Shown here: in pieces, positions 18,003-27,253 of the stretch
How positions within the stretch are numbered: the stretch's first letter is position 1
Layout: each line of letters opens with the position of its first letter
Assembly (NCBI GenBank): GCA_964465945.1
Contig: CAYXMM010000001.1
Span: 337,351-401,350 of the forward strand
Direction: 5' to 3'
DNA from: JAJRPT01 sp964465945
GTDB taxonomy: Bacteria > Bacteroidota > Ignavibacteria > Kapaibacteriales > UBA2268
DNA length: 64,000 nucleotides
Made by a program: the position numbers and the translations under genes
The notes under the pieces: model-generated
Database searches by the model: none
Seen by the model: only the letters and a program-made list of their open reading frames with translations
What the model was told of the DNA's origin: nothing

Positions 18003-19460
18003 TTGAAACTGATTTTTTATATATTTTTTTTCTCAGGGATATGCTTTTCGCAAGAGATTGAGAACAAAATCCAAATGAGTTATTTATTTGGAAAAGAGTT
18101 TCATTTTACAGATTTTAGAACGATTGATTCTATTCCTACTTGTTGCTTTAACATAAGTTCAGGGCTATCGACTTCAAATAATATCGCTTTGAATTATAAA
18201 ATTAAAATATTTGATGATTTTAATCTTGGAATTGCTTTAGGATATTCTATGCAAAATGGTAAAGTTAATTCATTTAAGAATGAATATATCAGCATTGATG
18301 GTGATGAGTATTTAGGAAAATTTGAATATGCTGTTGAGTCGGAAATTGGGTTGTTGAATTTTGGTATTGATGTTGATTATAGATTATTTGATAGGTTCTA
18401 TTTGAACTCGAGATTTGGGCTTAGCTTTGTTTCAAGTTTTGATTATTATCAATATGAAAAATTAGTTGTTCCGACTGATAGAGGGTATTTTATAAAACCA
18501 GATGGGTCAAAATCGCGAACCAGAAATGAGTTTAAGGGTACATTATCACCAAAAGCAATGAATAATATAGTGGCTATTGGAGCATATTATGAGTTACCGC
18601 TAAATAAAACTAAAACACTAAATTTAGTACCAAGCTTGGATTTAGTGTTTCAATTTGGAGAAATTATTCCTAAAACTAATTGGCATTTTTCTTCTTATAA
18701 AATTGGATTAGGAATAAATTATTATTTTCATAAAGATTCTTTAATTAGAATTGACGAAAAAAATATTGATAGAACTTTACTACTTGCTCCTACATTTGTT
18801 GCTAATAATTCTGAAAAACTGAAAAATATTATCCAATACAATCTATTTAATTTTGATATTGATTTGTTTGAAGTGGGATTAAATGTCAAGAAAAAGAATA
18901 TTAAATACAAAAAATTAATTCCTGTTGATGATAGTTTACGATTTTATTATAAATTCGATAAGTTTTCTGATGTTAAAGATTTAAGTTTAAATCTTTCTGA
19001 TGATAATCAAAAAGAAAGTATTCCTTTAAAGTTGAGTGAGAATAAAATTGAATTTTCTCTTTCCAATATTTTAAGCAAATATTCGGATAATTTAGTTGCT
19101 AATTTGAAATTGACTAATCGGTCAAGAGTATATGTGAAAAATGCTTTTACAATGATTGATAAAGATTATTTCTCAAATTCTGTTATACTAAACTTTGAAG
19201 AATTAAATAAGTATGAGGGAAATGTCACTTTATTTAGGTGGAAGGGTGCGCTGGACAGAGAAGATAATTTAGAATTAATTGTAAATAATATTCATAATAA
19301 AAATAAGATTAAATATGTTTATTCAAATACTGAATTAGGGCTAAAACTAGTTAAACTTTTGGATAATGCTAAAATTGTTTATAATCCTGATAATGATATT
19401 TTAAGAGTTTTGAAAGAATTAATTGAAAATGACAATTACATTATTATTTATGAAAATTAA
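18003..19460 (+). CDS. Probable outer-membrane beta-barrel protein of unknown function
   Basis: This is a 485-aa open frame starting at TTG just after the flavodoxin terminator; no ATG lies near the N terminus. A signal peptide ends near CFSQE. Residues 20-240 alternate hydrophobic and aromatic strands with Gly-rich turns (NLGIALGYSM, LYLNSRFGLSFVSS-like, IGLGINYYF), as in an 8- to 10-strand barrel. Residues 250-485 are different: a Lys/Asn/Asp-rich beta domain with no OmpA peptidoglycan-binding motif and no T9SS tail. Translation may be weak given the TTG start and poor ribosome binding site. No named family is recognised. Confidence 0.55.
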   Translation: MKLIFYIFFFSGICFSQEIENKIQMSYLFGKEFHFTDFRTIDSIPTCCFNISSGLSTSNNIALNYKIKIFDDFNLGIALGYSMQNGKVNSFKNEYISIDGDEYLGKFEYAVESEIGLLNFGIDVDYRLFDRFYLNSRFGLSFVSSFDYYQYEKLVVPTDRGYFIKPDGSKSRTRNEFKGTLSPKAMNNIVAIGAYYELPLNKTKTLNLVPSLDLVFQFGEIIPKTNWHFSSYKIGLGINYYFHKDSLIRIDEKNIDRTLLLAPTFVANNSEKLKNIIQYNLFNFDIDLFEVGLNVKKKNIKYKKLIPVDDSLRFYYKFDKFSDVKDLSLNLSDDNQKESIPLKLSENKIEFSLSNILSKYSDNLVANLKLTNRSRVYVKNAFTMIDKDYFSNSVILNFEELNKYEGNVTLFRWKGALDREDNLELIVNNIHNKNKIKYVYSNTELGLKLVKLLDNAKIVYNPDNDILRVLKELIENDNYIIIYEN

Positions 19461-19560
19461 TCAAACTATTTAATCTTATTTATAAAAAAAATCTTATCTT
19501 AGTATTTACGTTTTTACCAAAATAAAAAAATTTAATAATTACTAAAATGGAGTAATATTG

Positions 19561-22290
19561 ATGCGTTTACTTTTAATGTTAATTTGTTTAAGTTTAGTGG
19601 CTGTTTCAAAAGATTATAAGTTCTTTGGGCTTGATGAAGCAATGAAGTTTGAGGTATTTTCTTATAAATATATCTCTGATAATGGGGATTGGCTAATTTA
19701 TGGTGTGCAACCAGATAGAGGTGATGGACGTGCTGTGATTCAAAGCACAAGGAATAACACTAAGTATGAAATTGCAAGAGGTACTTCCCCTTCGATGTCT
19801 GAAACTGCTAATTTTATCGCTTTTCGTGTAACCCCAGATTTATTACAGAAAGAAAATGATAAAAAGAATAAGCTTAATGATACTTTATATATTTTGAATA
19901 CTGAAAATGGGGAAAAACGAATTACTCCTGATGTATCAAATTATGATATTTCTAATGATGGAAATTGGTTATATTATACTAAAAAAGGTGAAGAAGATGA
20001 AGAAAAAAAGAATGGTAAAAAATTATATTTAAAGCATTTGCTATCAAATTCTGATATTTTTATTGATAATTGCAATGAGTTTGTTTTTGACTCTACATCA
20101 ACATATTTTATTTACAATACTAAAAGCGATAATCGATTAGCAAATGGAATTTTCTTCAGAAATTTGAAAATGCCTTTCGCCCCTGAAACAACTATTGAAA
20201 AAGATACTAATTACATTTATAACGGGTTTTTGTATAATATTGATTTAGATAAACTTGCCTATAAGAGAGCAAAATTAGACAGTAACAAGAAAGCTTATAA
20301 ATATGAAATTTGTATATATGATTTTAAAACTAAAACCATTGAATTGGCTACTAAATTTGATAATTATGCAGATTGGTATATACCTAAGAAAAATGAAATG
20401 ACATGGACAGAAAATGGTGGTAGGTTATTTTATGGAATTAAACCACTTTCGCAATATATTCCAGAAGATGATGATAAAGATAAAAAAGTTAAAAAGGAAG
20501 ATTTGTATAATTTGAATAAAATTCTTGACGATGCGAGTGTATATCTGTGGCATAATGAGGATAATAAGATAATTACCGAGCAACGAGTAGAATGGAAACA
20601 AGAAAAGGATAAAACTTACCTTGCGGTGTATCATCTTGATATTAAATTAAATGTGAAATTGGGTGATACAAGTTTGCCTAATATCGAGATTTCAGAAAAT
20701 AAAGTTTATACACTTGGATATGACCCAACTCCTTATGAGAAATTGATTACTTATGAAGGTTGGTTCAATGACTTATACTTCGTTGATTTATATACTGGTG
20801 CAAAAACTTTAGCAATTAAAAAATTAAACACAAGTGCATATTTGTCAGATGAGCTTCCATATATTATTTATTTTAATGATAAAGATTGGCACTATTATGA
20901 TATTACAACTCGCGAATCTATAAATTTTACTGCTCCACTGAAAACTAAGTTTTACGATGTAGACCACGATGAGCCTTCACCAGCTCCTGCTTATGGTAAT
21001 GCTGGTTGGTTTGTTGACGGAGCATCATTTATTTTTTATAATAAATTTGATGTTTGGGAATACAATGTACAAAAAGGAGTAATAATTAATTTATCGCAAG
21101 CTGCTGGTGCATCAACTAATAGTCGTTATCGAATAGTTAATATTGATAGAACAAAAAAGCATATTGACCATACTAAATCGGTTTATTTAAGTATTTTTGA
21201 TTATAAAAATAAAGGTAATAAATTAGTACATTTGATTAATGTTGCAGATTACAGAGAATTAAGCGATTCTGTTAGCTGGAACTATGTGATGAAAGCAAAA
21301 TATAGCAATGATTTAATTGTTTCAAAAGAATCATATAGATTATTCCCTGATTTGTATATCACAAATGATACTTTTAGCACACCAAGAAATTTAACAAATT
21401 TACATCCTGAAATCCCTGATTATAATTGGGGTTATACTGAAATGGTGGATTATATTACATCAAAAAATGATACTTTACAAGGTTACGTAATTAAACCAGA
21501 TAATTTCGACCCGAAAAAGAAATATCCCTTATTAGTTTATTTTTATGAGAAATTTTCAGATGGACGTCATAAATTTGTATCACCTCGAATATTACATAGA
21601 CCGATATATCAATGGTATATTAGTCAAGGGTATTGTATGTTTTTTCCAGATATTAAATTTTACGACGGGAAACCAGGTGCTTCTGGTTTAGATGCTGTGA
21701 TGTCCGGCTGTCAAAAGTTAATTGATGAAGGATTTATTGACAAGGATAAAATTGCATTACACGGACATTCTTGGAGTGGCTACCAATCTGCATTTTTTGC
21801 TACTCAAACAAATTTCTTCAAAGCAGTTGTAACTGGTGCGCCAGTGGCAAATATGACATCAGCTTACTCTGGAATACGCCTTGGCTCTGGTTTAGCAAGA
21901 CAATTTCAATATGAAAAAATGCAAAGTCGAATTGGTGGGAAGTTGATTGATTCATTAGATGCCTATATTGCTAATTCACCCATATTCTTTGCAGATAAGA
22001 TGAATACTCCTATGCTAATAATGTTTGGAGACATTGACGACGCCGTTCCTTGGCAACAAGGTATTGAATTATACTTATCATGTCGTCGCTATGAGAAGCC
22101 ATGTATAATGTTGCAGTATGAAAACGAGCCACACCATTTGAAAAAATATGCGAATAAATTAGATTACACAATCAAAATGAAGCAATTTTTCGACCATTAT
22201 ATTTTAGGAAAACCAGCCGCAAGTTGGATAACAGAAGGAATGGACTACAAAGGTAAGCCCCAAACTATGGAAGTTAAAGATTTGAAATAA
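19561..22290 (+). CDS. Secreted S9 family (prolyl oligopeptidase-type) serine peptidase
   Basis: This 909-aa protein has a short signal peptide (MRLLLMLICLSLVAVS), a long beta-propeller-like region (about 30-600) and a C-terminal alpha/beta-hydrolase domain (about 630-880). The catalytic Ser is residue 739 in GHSWSGY, the Asp is in FGDIDDAVPW, and the His is in ENEPHHLKK. These are hallmarks of S9B/S9C-type dipeptidyl or acylaminoacyl peptidases, acting on peptides in the periplasm or outside the cell. The ATG at 19561 follows a GGAGTAA ribosome binding site; the in-frame TTG just before it is unlikely. It ends at a strong bidirectional hairpin. Confidence 0.85.
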   Translation: MRLLLMLICLSLVAVSKDYKFFGLDEAMKFEVFSYKYISDNGDWLIYGVQPDRGDGRAVIQSTRNNTKYEIARGTSPSMSETANFIAFRVTPDLLQKENDKKNKLNDTLYILNTENGEKRITPDVSNYDISNDGNWLYYTKKGEEDEEKKNGKKLYLKHLLSNSDIFIDNCNEFVFDSTSTYFIYNTKSDNRLANGIFFRNLKMPFAPETTIEKDTNYIYNGFLYNIDLDKLAYKRAKLDSNKKAYKYEICIYDFKTKTIELATKFDNYADWYIPKKNEMTWTENGGRLFYGIKPLSQYIPEDDDKDKKVKKEDLYNLNKILDDASVYLWHNEDNKIITEQRVEWKQEKDKTYLAVYHLDIKLNVKLGDTSLPNIEISENKVYTLGYDPTPYEKLITYEGWFNDLYFVDLYTGAKTLAIKKLNTSAYLSDELPYIIYFNDKDWHYYDITTRESINFTAPLKTKFYDVDHDEPSPAPAYGNAGWFVDGASFIFYNKFDVWEYNVQKGVIINLSQAAGASTNSRYRIVNIDRTKKHIDHTKSVYLSIFDYKNKGNKLVHLINVADYRELSDSVSWNYVMKAKYSNDLIVSKESYRLFPDLYITNDTFSTPRNLTNLHPEIPDYNWGYTEMVDYITSKNDTLQGYVIKPDNFDPKKKYPLLVYFYEKFSDGRHKFVSPRILHRPIYQWYISQGYCMFFPDIKFYDGKPGASGLDAVMSGCQKLIDEGFIDKDKIALHGHSWSGYQSAFFATQTNFFKAVVTGAPVANMTSAYSGIRLGSGLARQFQYEKMQSRIGGKLIDSLDAYIANSPIFFADKMNTPMLIMFGDIDDAVPWQQGIELYLSCRRYEKPCIMLQYENEPHHLKKYANKLDYTIKMKQFFDHYILGKPAASWITEGMDYKGKPQTMEVKDLK

Positions 22291-22294
22291 AAGC

Positions 22295-22319
22295 AAAGCC
22301 GAGAATATCTCGGCTTTAT
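22295..22319. terminator. Bidirectional terminator between S9 peptidase and sigma-54 activator
   Basis: A perfect 10-bp stem, AAAGCCGAGA/TCTCGGCTTT, with a 3-base loop lies between two convergent genes. Confidence 0.85.
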
Positions 22320-22346
22320 TTTAATTTAATTTTATAGTTAACAATA

Positions 22347-23540
22347 CTATTCCAAATTCCAATTCACAAGCTTACGATATAATGTCCGTTCGCTTATTCC
22401 GAGTTGCTCTGCAACTTTTCGTCGATTTCCTTCATATTTTTCTAATACTTTTTTGATAATAATTTTTTCGATTTCTTCTAATGGCATATCTTCCAGATTA
22501 TTAGTCTCTGCTTCTTTTTCATCAATCACTGAATATTCATACTGCATTTTTTCTATATCTTCGCGAATATCACTAACATCATTCTTAACATTTGTAACTA
22601 AATGTTTTAATTCTGAGATATTGTTTTGAATTTCAAGCAGTGTTCTAAAAATCAACCCCAATTCACTTTCCTTATGTTCAGCACCTTGCACTCTTACTGG
22701 CACATACGGATTAGGCGCGAATTCAGTCGAAGGCGGTAACGCAGGAGTTAGATATTTTCTCAGTATTTTAGGCGTTATATCGCTTGTCTTCTCAAGTGTT
22801 ATTATTGTCTCAATTAAGTTTTTAAACTCACGAACATTGCCCGTCCAATTTTGAATTTTAAGTAAATCAACAGTTTCCCTGTCAATCGGAAATGCTTGAA
22901 TACCTAATTTTTTAGAAATTTGCTCTATATAATAATCCAATAAAATCGGAATATCTTCGATATGTTCGTTTAAATTTGGTAATTGAATATGAACATTTTT
23001 CAATCGAAAAAATAAATCCTGCCTAAAATTCCCATTTTGGACTTCAACTTCAAGATTCCTATTTGTAGCAGCAATCACCCTTACATCAACCTTCTTAACA
23101 TCCGACGAACCTAATCTCGAAAACTCACCTGTCTCCAGCACCCTCAGAAGTTTAACCTGAGTCCCGAACGGCATTTCCCCAATTTCATCTAAGAAAATTG
23201 TGCCTTTATCTGCTGTTTCAAAAAAGCCCATTCGACTTGAATCCGCACTTGTATATGCACCCTTTTCCCGACCGAAAAGTTCCGATTCGAGAAGAGTTTC
23301 GGGTATAGCCCCGCAATTCACCGACACAAAAGGGCGATTCTTCCTTTTTGAAAGTCCGTGTATTGCATTAGCAAAAACTTCCTTCCCTGTGCCAGTATCT
23401 CCTGTAATCAATATTGACAAGTCAGTTGGTGCGGATTGCACTAATGATTGAATGGCACTGCCCATAGGACCATTGAAGCCAACAATCCCAAATTTAATTT
23501 TTAAATAATCTAAAAGTTCTTGTGTAATAAAGTTATTCAT
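22347..23540 (-). CDS. Sigma-54-dependent transcriptional activator without a sensory domain
   Basis: This 397-aa bacterial enhancer-binding protein starts at the ATG at 23540. The AAA+ domain begins near residue 15: Walker A GDTGTGKE, a sigma-54 contact loop reading GAYTSA where GAFTGA is usual, Walker B GTIFLDEIGEM, sensor motif AATNRNLE and arginine-finger region RQDLFFRLKN. A coiled stretch (about 295-345) leads to a Fis-type helix-turn-helix (GNRRKVAEQLGISERTLYRKL). It lacks a receiver, GAF or PAS input domain, like PspF, so it may be constitutive or controlled by a partner. It is divergent from a cysteine-rich gene. Its first about 110 codons recur in a truncated copy at 25930-26298. 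Confidence 0.88.
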   Translation of the reverse strand: MNNFITQELLDYLKIKFGIVGFNGPMGSAIQSLVQSAPTDLSILITGDTGTGKEVFANAIHGLSKRKNRPFVSVNCGAIPETLLESELFGREKGAYTSADSSRMGFFETADKGTIFLDEIGEMPFGTQVKLLRVLETGEFSRLGSSDVKKVDVRVIAATNRNLEVEVQNGNFRQDLFFRLKNVHIQLPNLNEHIEDIPILLDYYIEQISKKLGIQAFPIDRETVDLLKIQNWTGNVREFKNLIETIITLEKTSDITPKILRKYLTPALPPSTEFAPNPYVPVRVQGAEHKESELGLIFRTLLEIQNNISELKHLVTNVKNDVSDIREDIEKMQYEYSVIDEKEAETNNLEDMPLEEIEKIIIKKVLEKYEGNRRKVAEQLGISERTLYRKLVNWNLE

Positions 23541-23800
23541 TTTTTTCTGACATTTTGTTAGGACAAAATTGCATAATTTTATCTTAATAAACAAATACGA
23601 AATGCTTAGAAATTCGTTTCTTAAATAAATAAAAAATATTTTGGAAAATTGAACAAAAATTTGCAAAAAAAAAAAAAAATGATTTAATTTGCACTTGTCA
23701 GTTGGTAATTCAATAATTTATGTAATTTATTTATCTTCCTTTTCGATATTTATTTATATATTTGATTGATTTATGAAAAGGCGACTGACATATTTTTTAA
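23203..23800. repeat. Duplicated activator 5' end plus divergent promoter region, copy 1
   Basis: From 23203 to about 23580 this is base-for-base identical to 25961-26338. The next about 75 bases differ, then 23661-23800 is about 94% identical to 26421-26560. The repeat covers the activator's first about 112 codons and the divergent regulatory region. Confidence 0.9.
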
Positions 23801-23818
23801 ACATAATTGGAGTTTGAT
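23541..23818. promoter_or_regulatory. Divergent regulatory region between activator and cysteine-rich gene
   Basis: This 278-base AT-rich stretch holds a 15-A tract (near 23665-23679), TTAATTTG resembling a -7 box, and an imperfect inverted repeat TGTCAGTTG near 23697 and CGACTGACA near 23782. Most of it is conserved in the second copy at 26299-26579, unlike the genes downstream, which argues for regulatory function. No convincing sigma-54 -24/-12 element was found. Confidence 0.6.
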
Positions 23819-24523
23819 ATGAGTAAATACCTAATTATTACATATTCGATATTAATACTAATACTTTTTAGCAGTTCTGCTAAATCACAATCCCAATTAC
23901 CTACTGAATGGCAATTTATAGATTATTGTCTAAATGATTCTTGTAATTCAACAAATTGGTATCCAATTTCAAATATTATTGTAACAATACCGGAGCTTCC
24001 AAATTGTAATATTCGTGTTGGTGGTTATATGCGAATTTGCGGAAATCAAATTGAAATAGCTGTTATGGGCTATAAAATTGAAAATTTTTCTCAAGATTGT
24101 ATGAATGATTTCAATAATTTAACAGATGAAGAGAAAAATAAAATACAAGTAAGTTTATATAGAGCAATGACTCTAAAAATTTTTAATGATGAGTATAATT
24201 CATTACCTGCGCATTTAAAGTTTCAATTAGAATGTGGATTTGGTGGGAAAGTATATACAACTGGTTCTTTTGCGAGTTGCTCAAAATCGTGTTTTTTCTA
24301 TTCCCCTTCAACTGGTGTTTTTGAAAGCATTGTTGTTAATTGCTCAGAGTATTGTTGCATACTAAAAAGAGAGATATGTTTTGATAAAATCACAAACCAA
24401 GTTGTTGTAAATGAAACTTGGACTAATAACGTCATTGGACCAAATTCATGTTTTCCACCAATGTATAACTGCTTTGGAGCATTTGCAACTACTGATTGCT
24501 TTCCTTTATGTGAAACTGAATAA
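23819..24523 (+). CDS. Cysteine-rich secreted protein (cassette 1)
   Basis: This 234-aa protein starts at an ATG with a GGAG ribosome binding site. A signal peptide ends near SSSAKSQ. The mature part has over a dozen Cys, with a C-terminal module NCSEYCC, about 12 residues, a Cys, then NSCFPPMYNC and a final DCFPLCETE. Related C-terminal patterns (NCGTKCC, SCGTACC, then paired Cys at the end) appear in the broken genes at 26580 and 28797, so they form a family. The disulphide-rich fold suggests an extracellular protein. The next gene starts 12 bases later and encodes a secreted surface protein; the pair is probably one transcript. Confidence 0.7.
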   Translation: MSKYLIITYSILILILFSSSAKSQSQLPTEWQFIDYCLNDSCNSTNWYPISNIIVTIPELPNCNIRVGGYMRICGNQIEIAVMGYKIENFSQDCMNDFNNLTDEEKNKIQVSLYRAMTLKIFNDEYNSLPAHLKFQLECGFGGKVYTTGSFASCSKSCFFYSPSTGVFESIVVNCSEYCCILKREICFDKITNQVVVNETWTNNVIGPNSCFPPMYNCFGAFATTDCFPLCETE

Positions 24524-24535
24524 TGGAGAAATAAA

Positions 24536-25927
24536 ATGATATTAAACAAACTTATTATTATACTTATCTTACAAATTGGATATATTTGTAATAGTCAATT
24601 ATTAAATGATATTGTTTTAAAAGAAGAAAAAATTAAATTCAAATTTGATGGTGGATTTCAATCTTTAATATCAGGTGCTAATTCCTATTATTTTATTAAC
24701 ACAAAAGAGAGGCCTGGTATATTTGAGTTACAGAAATTAGACGGTGAATTAAATATAGATTGGGTTAAAAGTTTTGGATATTTTAATAGTAAAACCAACT
24801 TTAAACTTGAGTTTCCATTGACTCTAAAAGAAGGAATTAGCGAATTACTTTTAGTAAGCAAATATAATCCATATTATTACATTAGTACCGATGGTCATCT
24901 TAAAATTATTACTCTGAATAGAAGTAATGGAGAAGTAATACATCAAGGAGTTGACACTTCCGATGTTTTAACATATATTACCGGAGAATCTAATGTTAAA
25001 ATTAATGATAATAATAAAATACTAATGCTAAATAAATATATAGATGATTCTCTTACTAAAATTGCAAAAATAGTTATAGACAGCAATGGTAGAAGAATTA
25101 AAACTGAGGATTTGAATGTTAATATACCTGAAAATGAAATAATAACAAATACAAGTTTTTTGAATCCTTCCAACTTTATTGTTAGAACTAAAACTATAGG
25201 TAAGTCTACAAATGAAGAAAAATATTATTATTTATCGGATAATAGTGTGTTTAATTTTAATTTAAAATCAAATGAAAGTTTAGTTAGTTCTATTTTTAGT
25301 TCAAAAGTAAAATATCTTTATTTTCAAAAAAATACCCCTGAATATTTTTCTGATTCGTTAATATATTTTACAATCGAAAATAATAACTTACAAAAATATG
25401 AAACAAAGCTACCTTTTGAATTTAAAACATATACCTTTTTTGAATATGGTGAAAGTATAATTGCCGTTGGATTAAAAGCTCCTTTTAATGTATTTTTACA
25501 AAAGGTTGAAAAAAGCTATGCTCTTATTAAATTCAATTTGAAAATGGAAATAGAAAATTATTTTGTTTGGGAAGTAGGAGATGATGAAAGAATTTTAGAT
25601 GAAAGAATTTTAGATGTAAAAATTACTATGAATAATCTTAGGATTGTTGGTAGAACTTATGAAGATAAAGTGGAGTTACTTTATAATTGTATAATTGATT
25701 TAGATAAATTTGTTAAATCTCCTAATAGCGTCGAAGTTAATAAATCTTTAACTTTTGAAGAACTTTTAAATAAATTCGAAAATAGTAATATTCAAATATA
25801 TAACTTAAATGGTATAGAATTATTTTCAGGTAGTATTTATGAGTTTAAAGCTTTGCTTTGGAAGTTTTCAAATCAAAAATTAATTGTTAAATTAGATGGT
25901 AAAATTTTTAAATTAATTTATAATTAA
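24536..25927 (+). CDS. Secreted surface protein with degenerate T9SS-like tail (cassette 1)
   Basis: This 463-aa protein starts 12 bases after the cysteine-rich gene, behind a GGAGAA ribosome binding site. It has a signal peptide ending ICNSQ and a beta-strand-rich body without clear named repeats. The C-terminal 70 residues resemble a shortened T9SS sorting domain (NIQIYNLNGIELFSG, then KLIVKLDGKIFKLI) but lack the YPNP segment. A 15-base tandem duplication near 25580-25615 repeats DERIL in the protein. It occupies the same place as the propeller/T9SS gene at 27254. No enzyme motif is seen. Confidence 0.6.
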   Translation: MILNKLIIILILQIGYICNSQLLNDIVLKEEKIKFKFDGGFQSLISGANSYYFINTKERPGIFELQKLDGELNIDWVKSFGYFNSKTNFKLEFPLTLKEGISELLLVSKYNPYYYISTDGHLKIITLNRSNGEVIHQGVDTSDVLTYITGESNVKINDNNKILMLNKYIDDSLTKIAKIVIDSNGRRIKTEDLNVNIPENEIITNTSFLNPSNFIVRTKTIGKSTNEEKYYYLSDNSVFNFNLKSNESLVSSIFSSKVKYLYFQKNTPEYFSDSLIYFTIENNNLQKYETKLPFEFKTYTFFEYGESIIAVGLKAPFNVFLQKVEKSYALIKFNLKMEIENYFVWEVGDDERILDERILDVKITMNNLRIVGRTYEDKVELLYNCIIDLDKFVKSPNSVEVNKSLTFEELLNKFENSNIQIYNLNGIELFSGSIYEFKALLWKFSNQKLIVKLDGKIFKLIYN

Positions 25928-25929
25928 GT

Positions 25930-26298
25930 TTAAATACACTTCAAGGAGCAACAATTTGCTCCTTTATCTGCTGTTTCAAAAAAGCCCATTCGACTTGAAT
26001 CCGCACTTGTATATGCACCCTTTTCCCGACCGAAAAGTTCCGATTCGAGAAGAGTTTCGGGTATAGCCCCGCAATTCACCGACACAAAAGGGCGATTCTT
26101 CCTTTTTGAAAGTCCGTGTATTGCATTAGCAAAAACTTCCTTCCCTGTGCCAGTATCTCCTGTAATCAATATTGACAAGTCAGTTGGTGCGGATTGCACT
26201 AATGATTGAATGGCACTGCCCATAGGACCATTGAAGCCAACAATCCCAAATTTAATTTTTAAATAATCTAAAAGTTCTTGTGTAATAAAGTTATTCAT
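25930..26298 (-). pseudogene. Truncated copy of the sigma-54 activator
   Basis: The first 112 codons match the intact activator exactly (start ATG 26298, Walker A GDTGTGKE, GAYTSA loop). The frame then leaves homology at 25961 and ends in a foreign tail, ANCCSLKCI. Walker B, sensor, arginine finger and helix-turn-helix are all missing, so it cannot activate sigma-54. It could at most make a short decoy fragment. The break lies inside a hairpin that looks like the 3' terminator of the preceding cassette. Confidence 0.9.
25943..25964 (+). terminator. Cassette 1 terminator hairpin lacking its T tract
   Basis: The stem AAGGAGCAA/TTGCTCCTT with a 4-base loop is like the terminator stem at 29266-29290 after cassette 2. 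Here the expected T run is replaced by activator sequence (CCTTTATCTG), so the duplication joined within CCTTT. Confidence 0.65.
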
Positions 26299-26560
26299 TT
26301 TTTTCTGACATTTTGTTAGGACAAAATTGCATAATTTTCTTTTAATAAACAAATACGAACCGAGTAAGTAGAAAGTTTTTTCTTTTTGAAAAAAAAAAAT
26401 TTGTAAAAATGAAAAAAAATTTGCAAAAAAAAAAAAAAATGATTTAATTTGCATTTGCCAGTTGATAATTCAATAATTTATGTAATTTATTTATCTTCCT
26501 TTTCGATATTTATTTACATTTTTTATTGATTTATGAAAAGGCAACTGATGTATTTTTTAA
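25961..26560. repeat. Duplicated activator 5' end plus divergent promoter region, copy 2
   Basis: This is the second copy of 23203-23800: about 378 bases identical, a diverged 77-base middle, then about 140 bases at about 94% identity. It drives a different gene pair than copy 1. Confidence 0.9.
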
Positions 26561-26579
26561 TCATTTTTTAGAGGTTAAA

Positions 26580-27243
26580 ATGAAGTATACACTCATTATT
26601 GTAATAATTTTATTATTAGGTGTAAATGCAAAATCCCAGGGTGATTGCCCAAATTTAACTGGGTTTATTTCAAGTCACGCTATTTATGAGACTGGTCCAT
26701 CTCAAATTTTGTTCAGTACGGACTTTTATGTATAAAATCTCTGGTATAAATACTTTTGATATAGTAATAAATCAATATAATTATACTGGAGTAAATGAGT
26801 ATCGTTTTAATAATAAAAACTTAAAGGAATTAAGTATACAAGCCATTCTCATAAAATTAAATAGTTCTAATTATGGCTGCTCAGAATCTAATCAAATTAC
26901 ATTGAATTTGTATGAAAATACGAATTGTTACAAAAACCTTTCCTGTTATATTAAAGTAGATCAAACCAATTCGGTTTATTGTTATAATCAAGATTGGGTC
27001 GGAGGAGAGCCAGATTGGTTTTATTATCAAGGAACTAAGTACTATGAAGTAAAAGAAAAGCAAAGTTGTGGAACAGCTTGTTGCGTAACTACATTGGTTT
27101 TCGAGTGCAAAGAAATTTTGTCAACTGGGCAAAATAGATGGGAACTTGTTAGTAAAATTAATAATTCCAATGGTTGCGACAACTCCACAACTACAAATTG
27201 TTTAACAAATGAGTTGCTTCCTTGTGAAGCTGACTGCGAATAA
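26580..27243 (+). pseudogene. Cysteine-rich secreted protein gene with a frameshift (cassette 2)
   Basis: The ATG at 26580 follows a GAGG ribosome binding site and a signal peptide ending NAKSQ is read. The frame stops at 26735 after SQILFSTDFYV. The rest of the protein continues in the next frame, from about 26730 (YKISGINTF...) to 27243, with the family C-terminal module SCGTACC and LLPCEADCE. Losing two bases or gaining one around TATGTATAAA would explain it. Joined, the product would be about 220 residues, similar to the intact 234-aa relative. It may be a pseudogene, a sequencing error or a phase-variable gene. Confidence 0.75.
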
Positions 27244-27253
27244 GGAGAAAACA

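Noticed and set aside
19532..19750. His/Leu-rich minus-strand frame at the S9 peptidase start
   Set aside because: It is an antisense shadow overlapping the signal peptide region.
23541..23666. Upstream extension of the sigma-54 activator (extra 42 codons)
   Set aside because: The extension is a hydrophobic, AT-driven leader not conserved in the second copy; the conserved start is MNNFITQELL at 23540.
23641..23720. Possible sigma-54 -24/-12 promoter before the Cys-rich gene
   Set aside because: TTGG and TTGC motifs occur but not at the required GG-N10-GC spacing.
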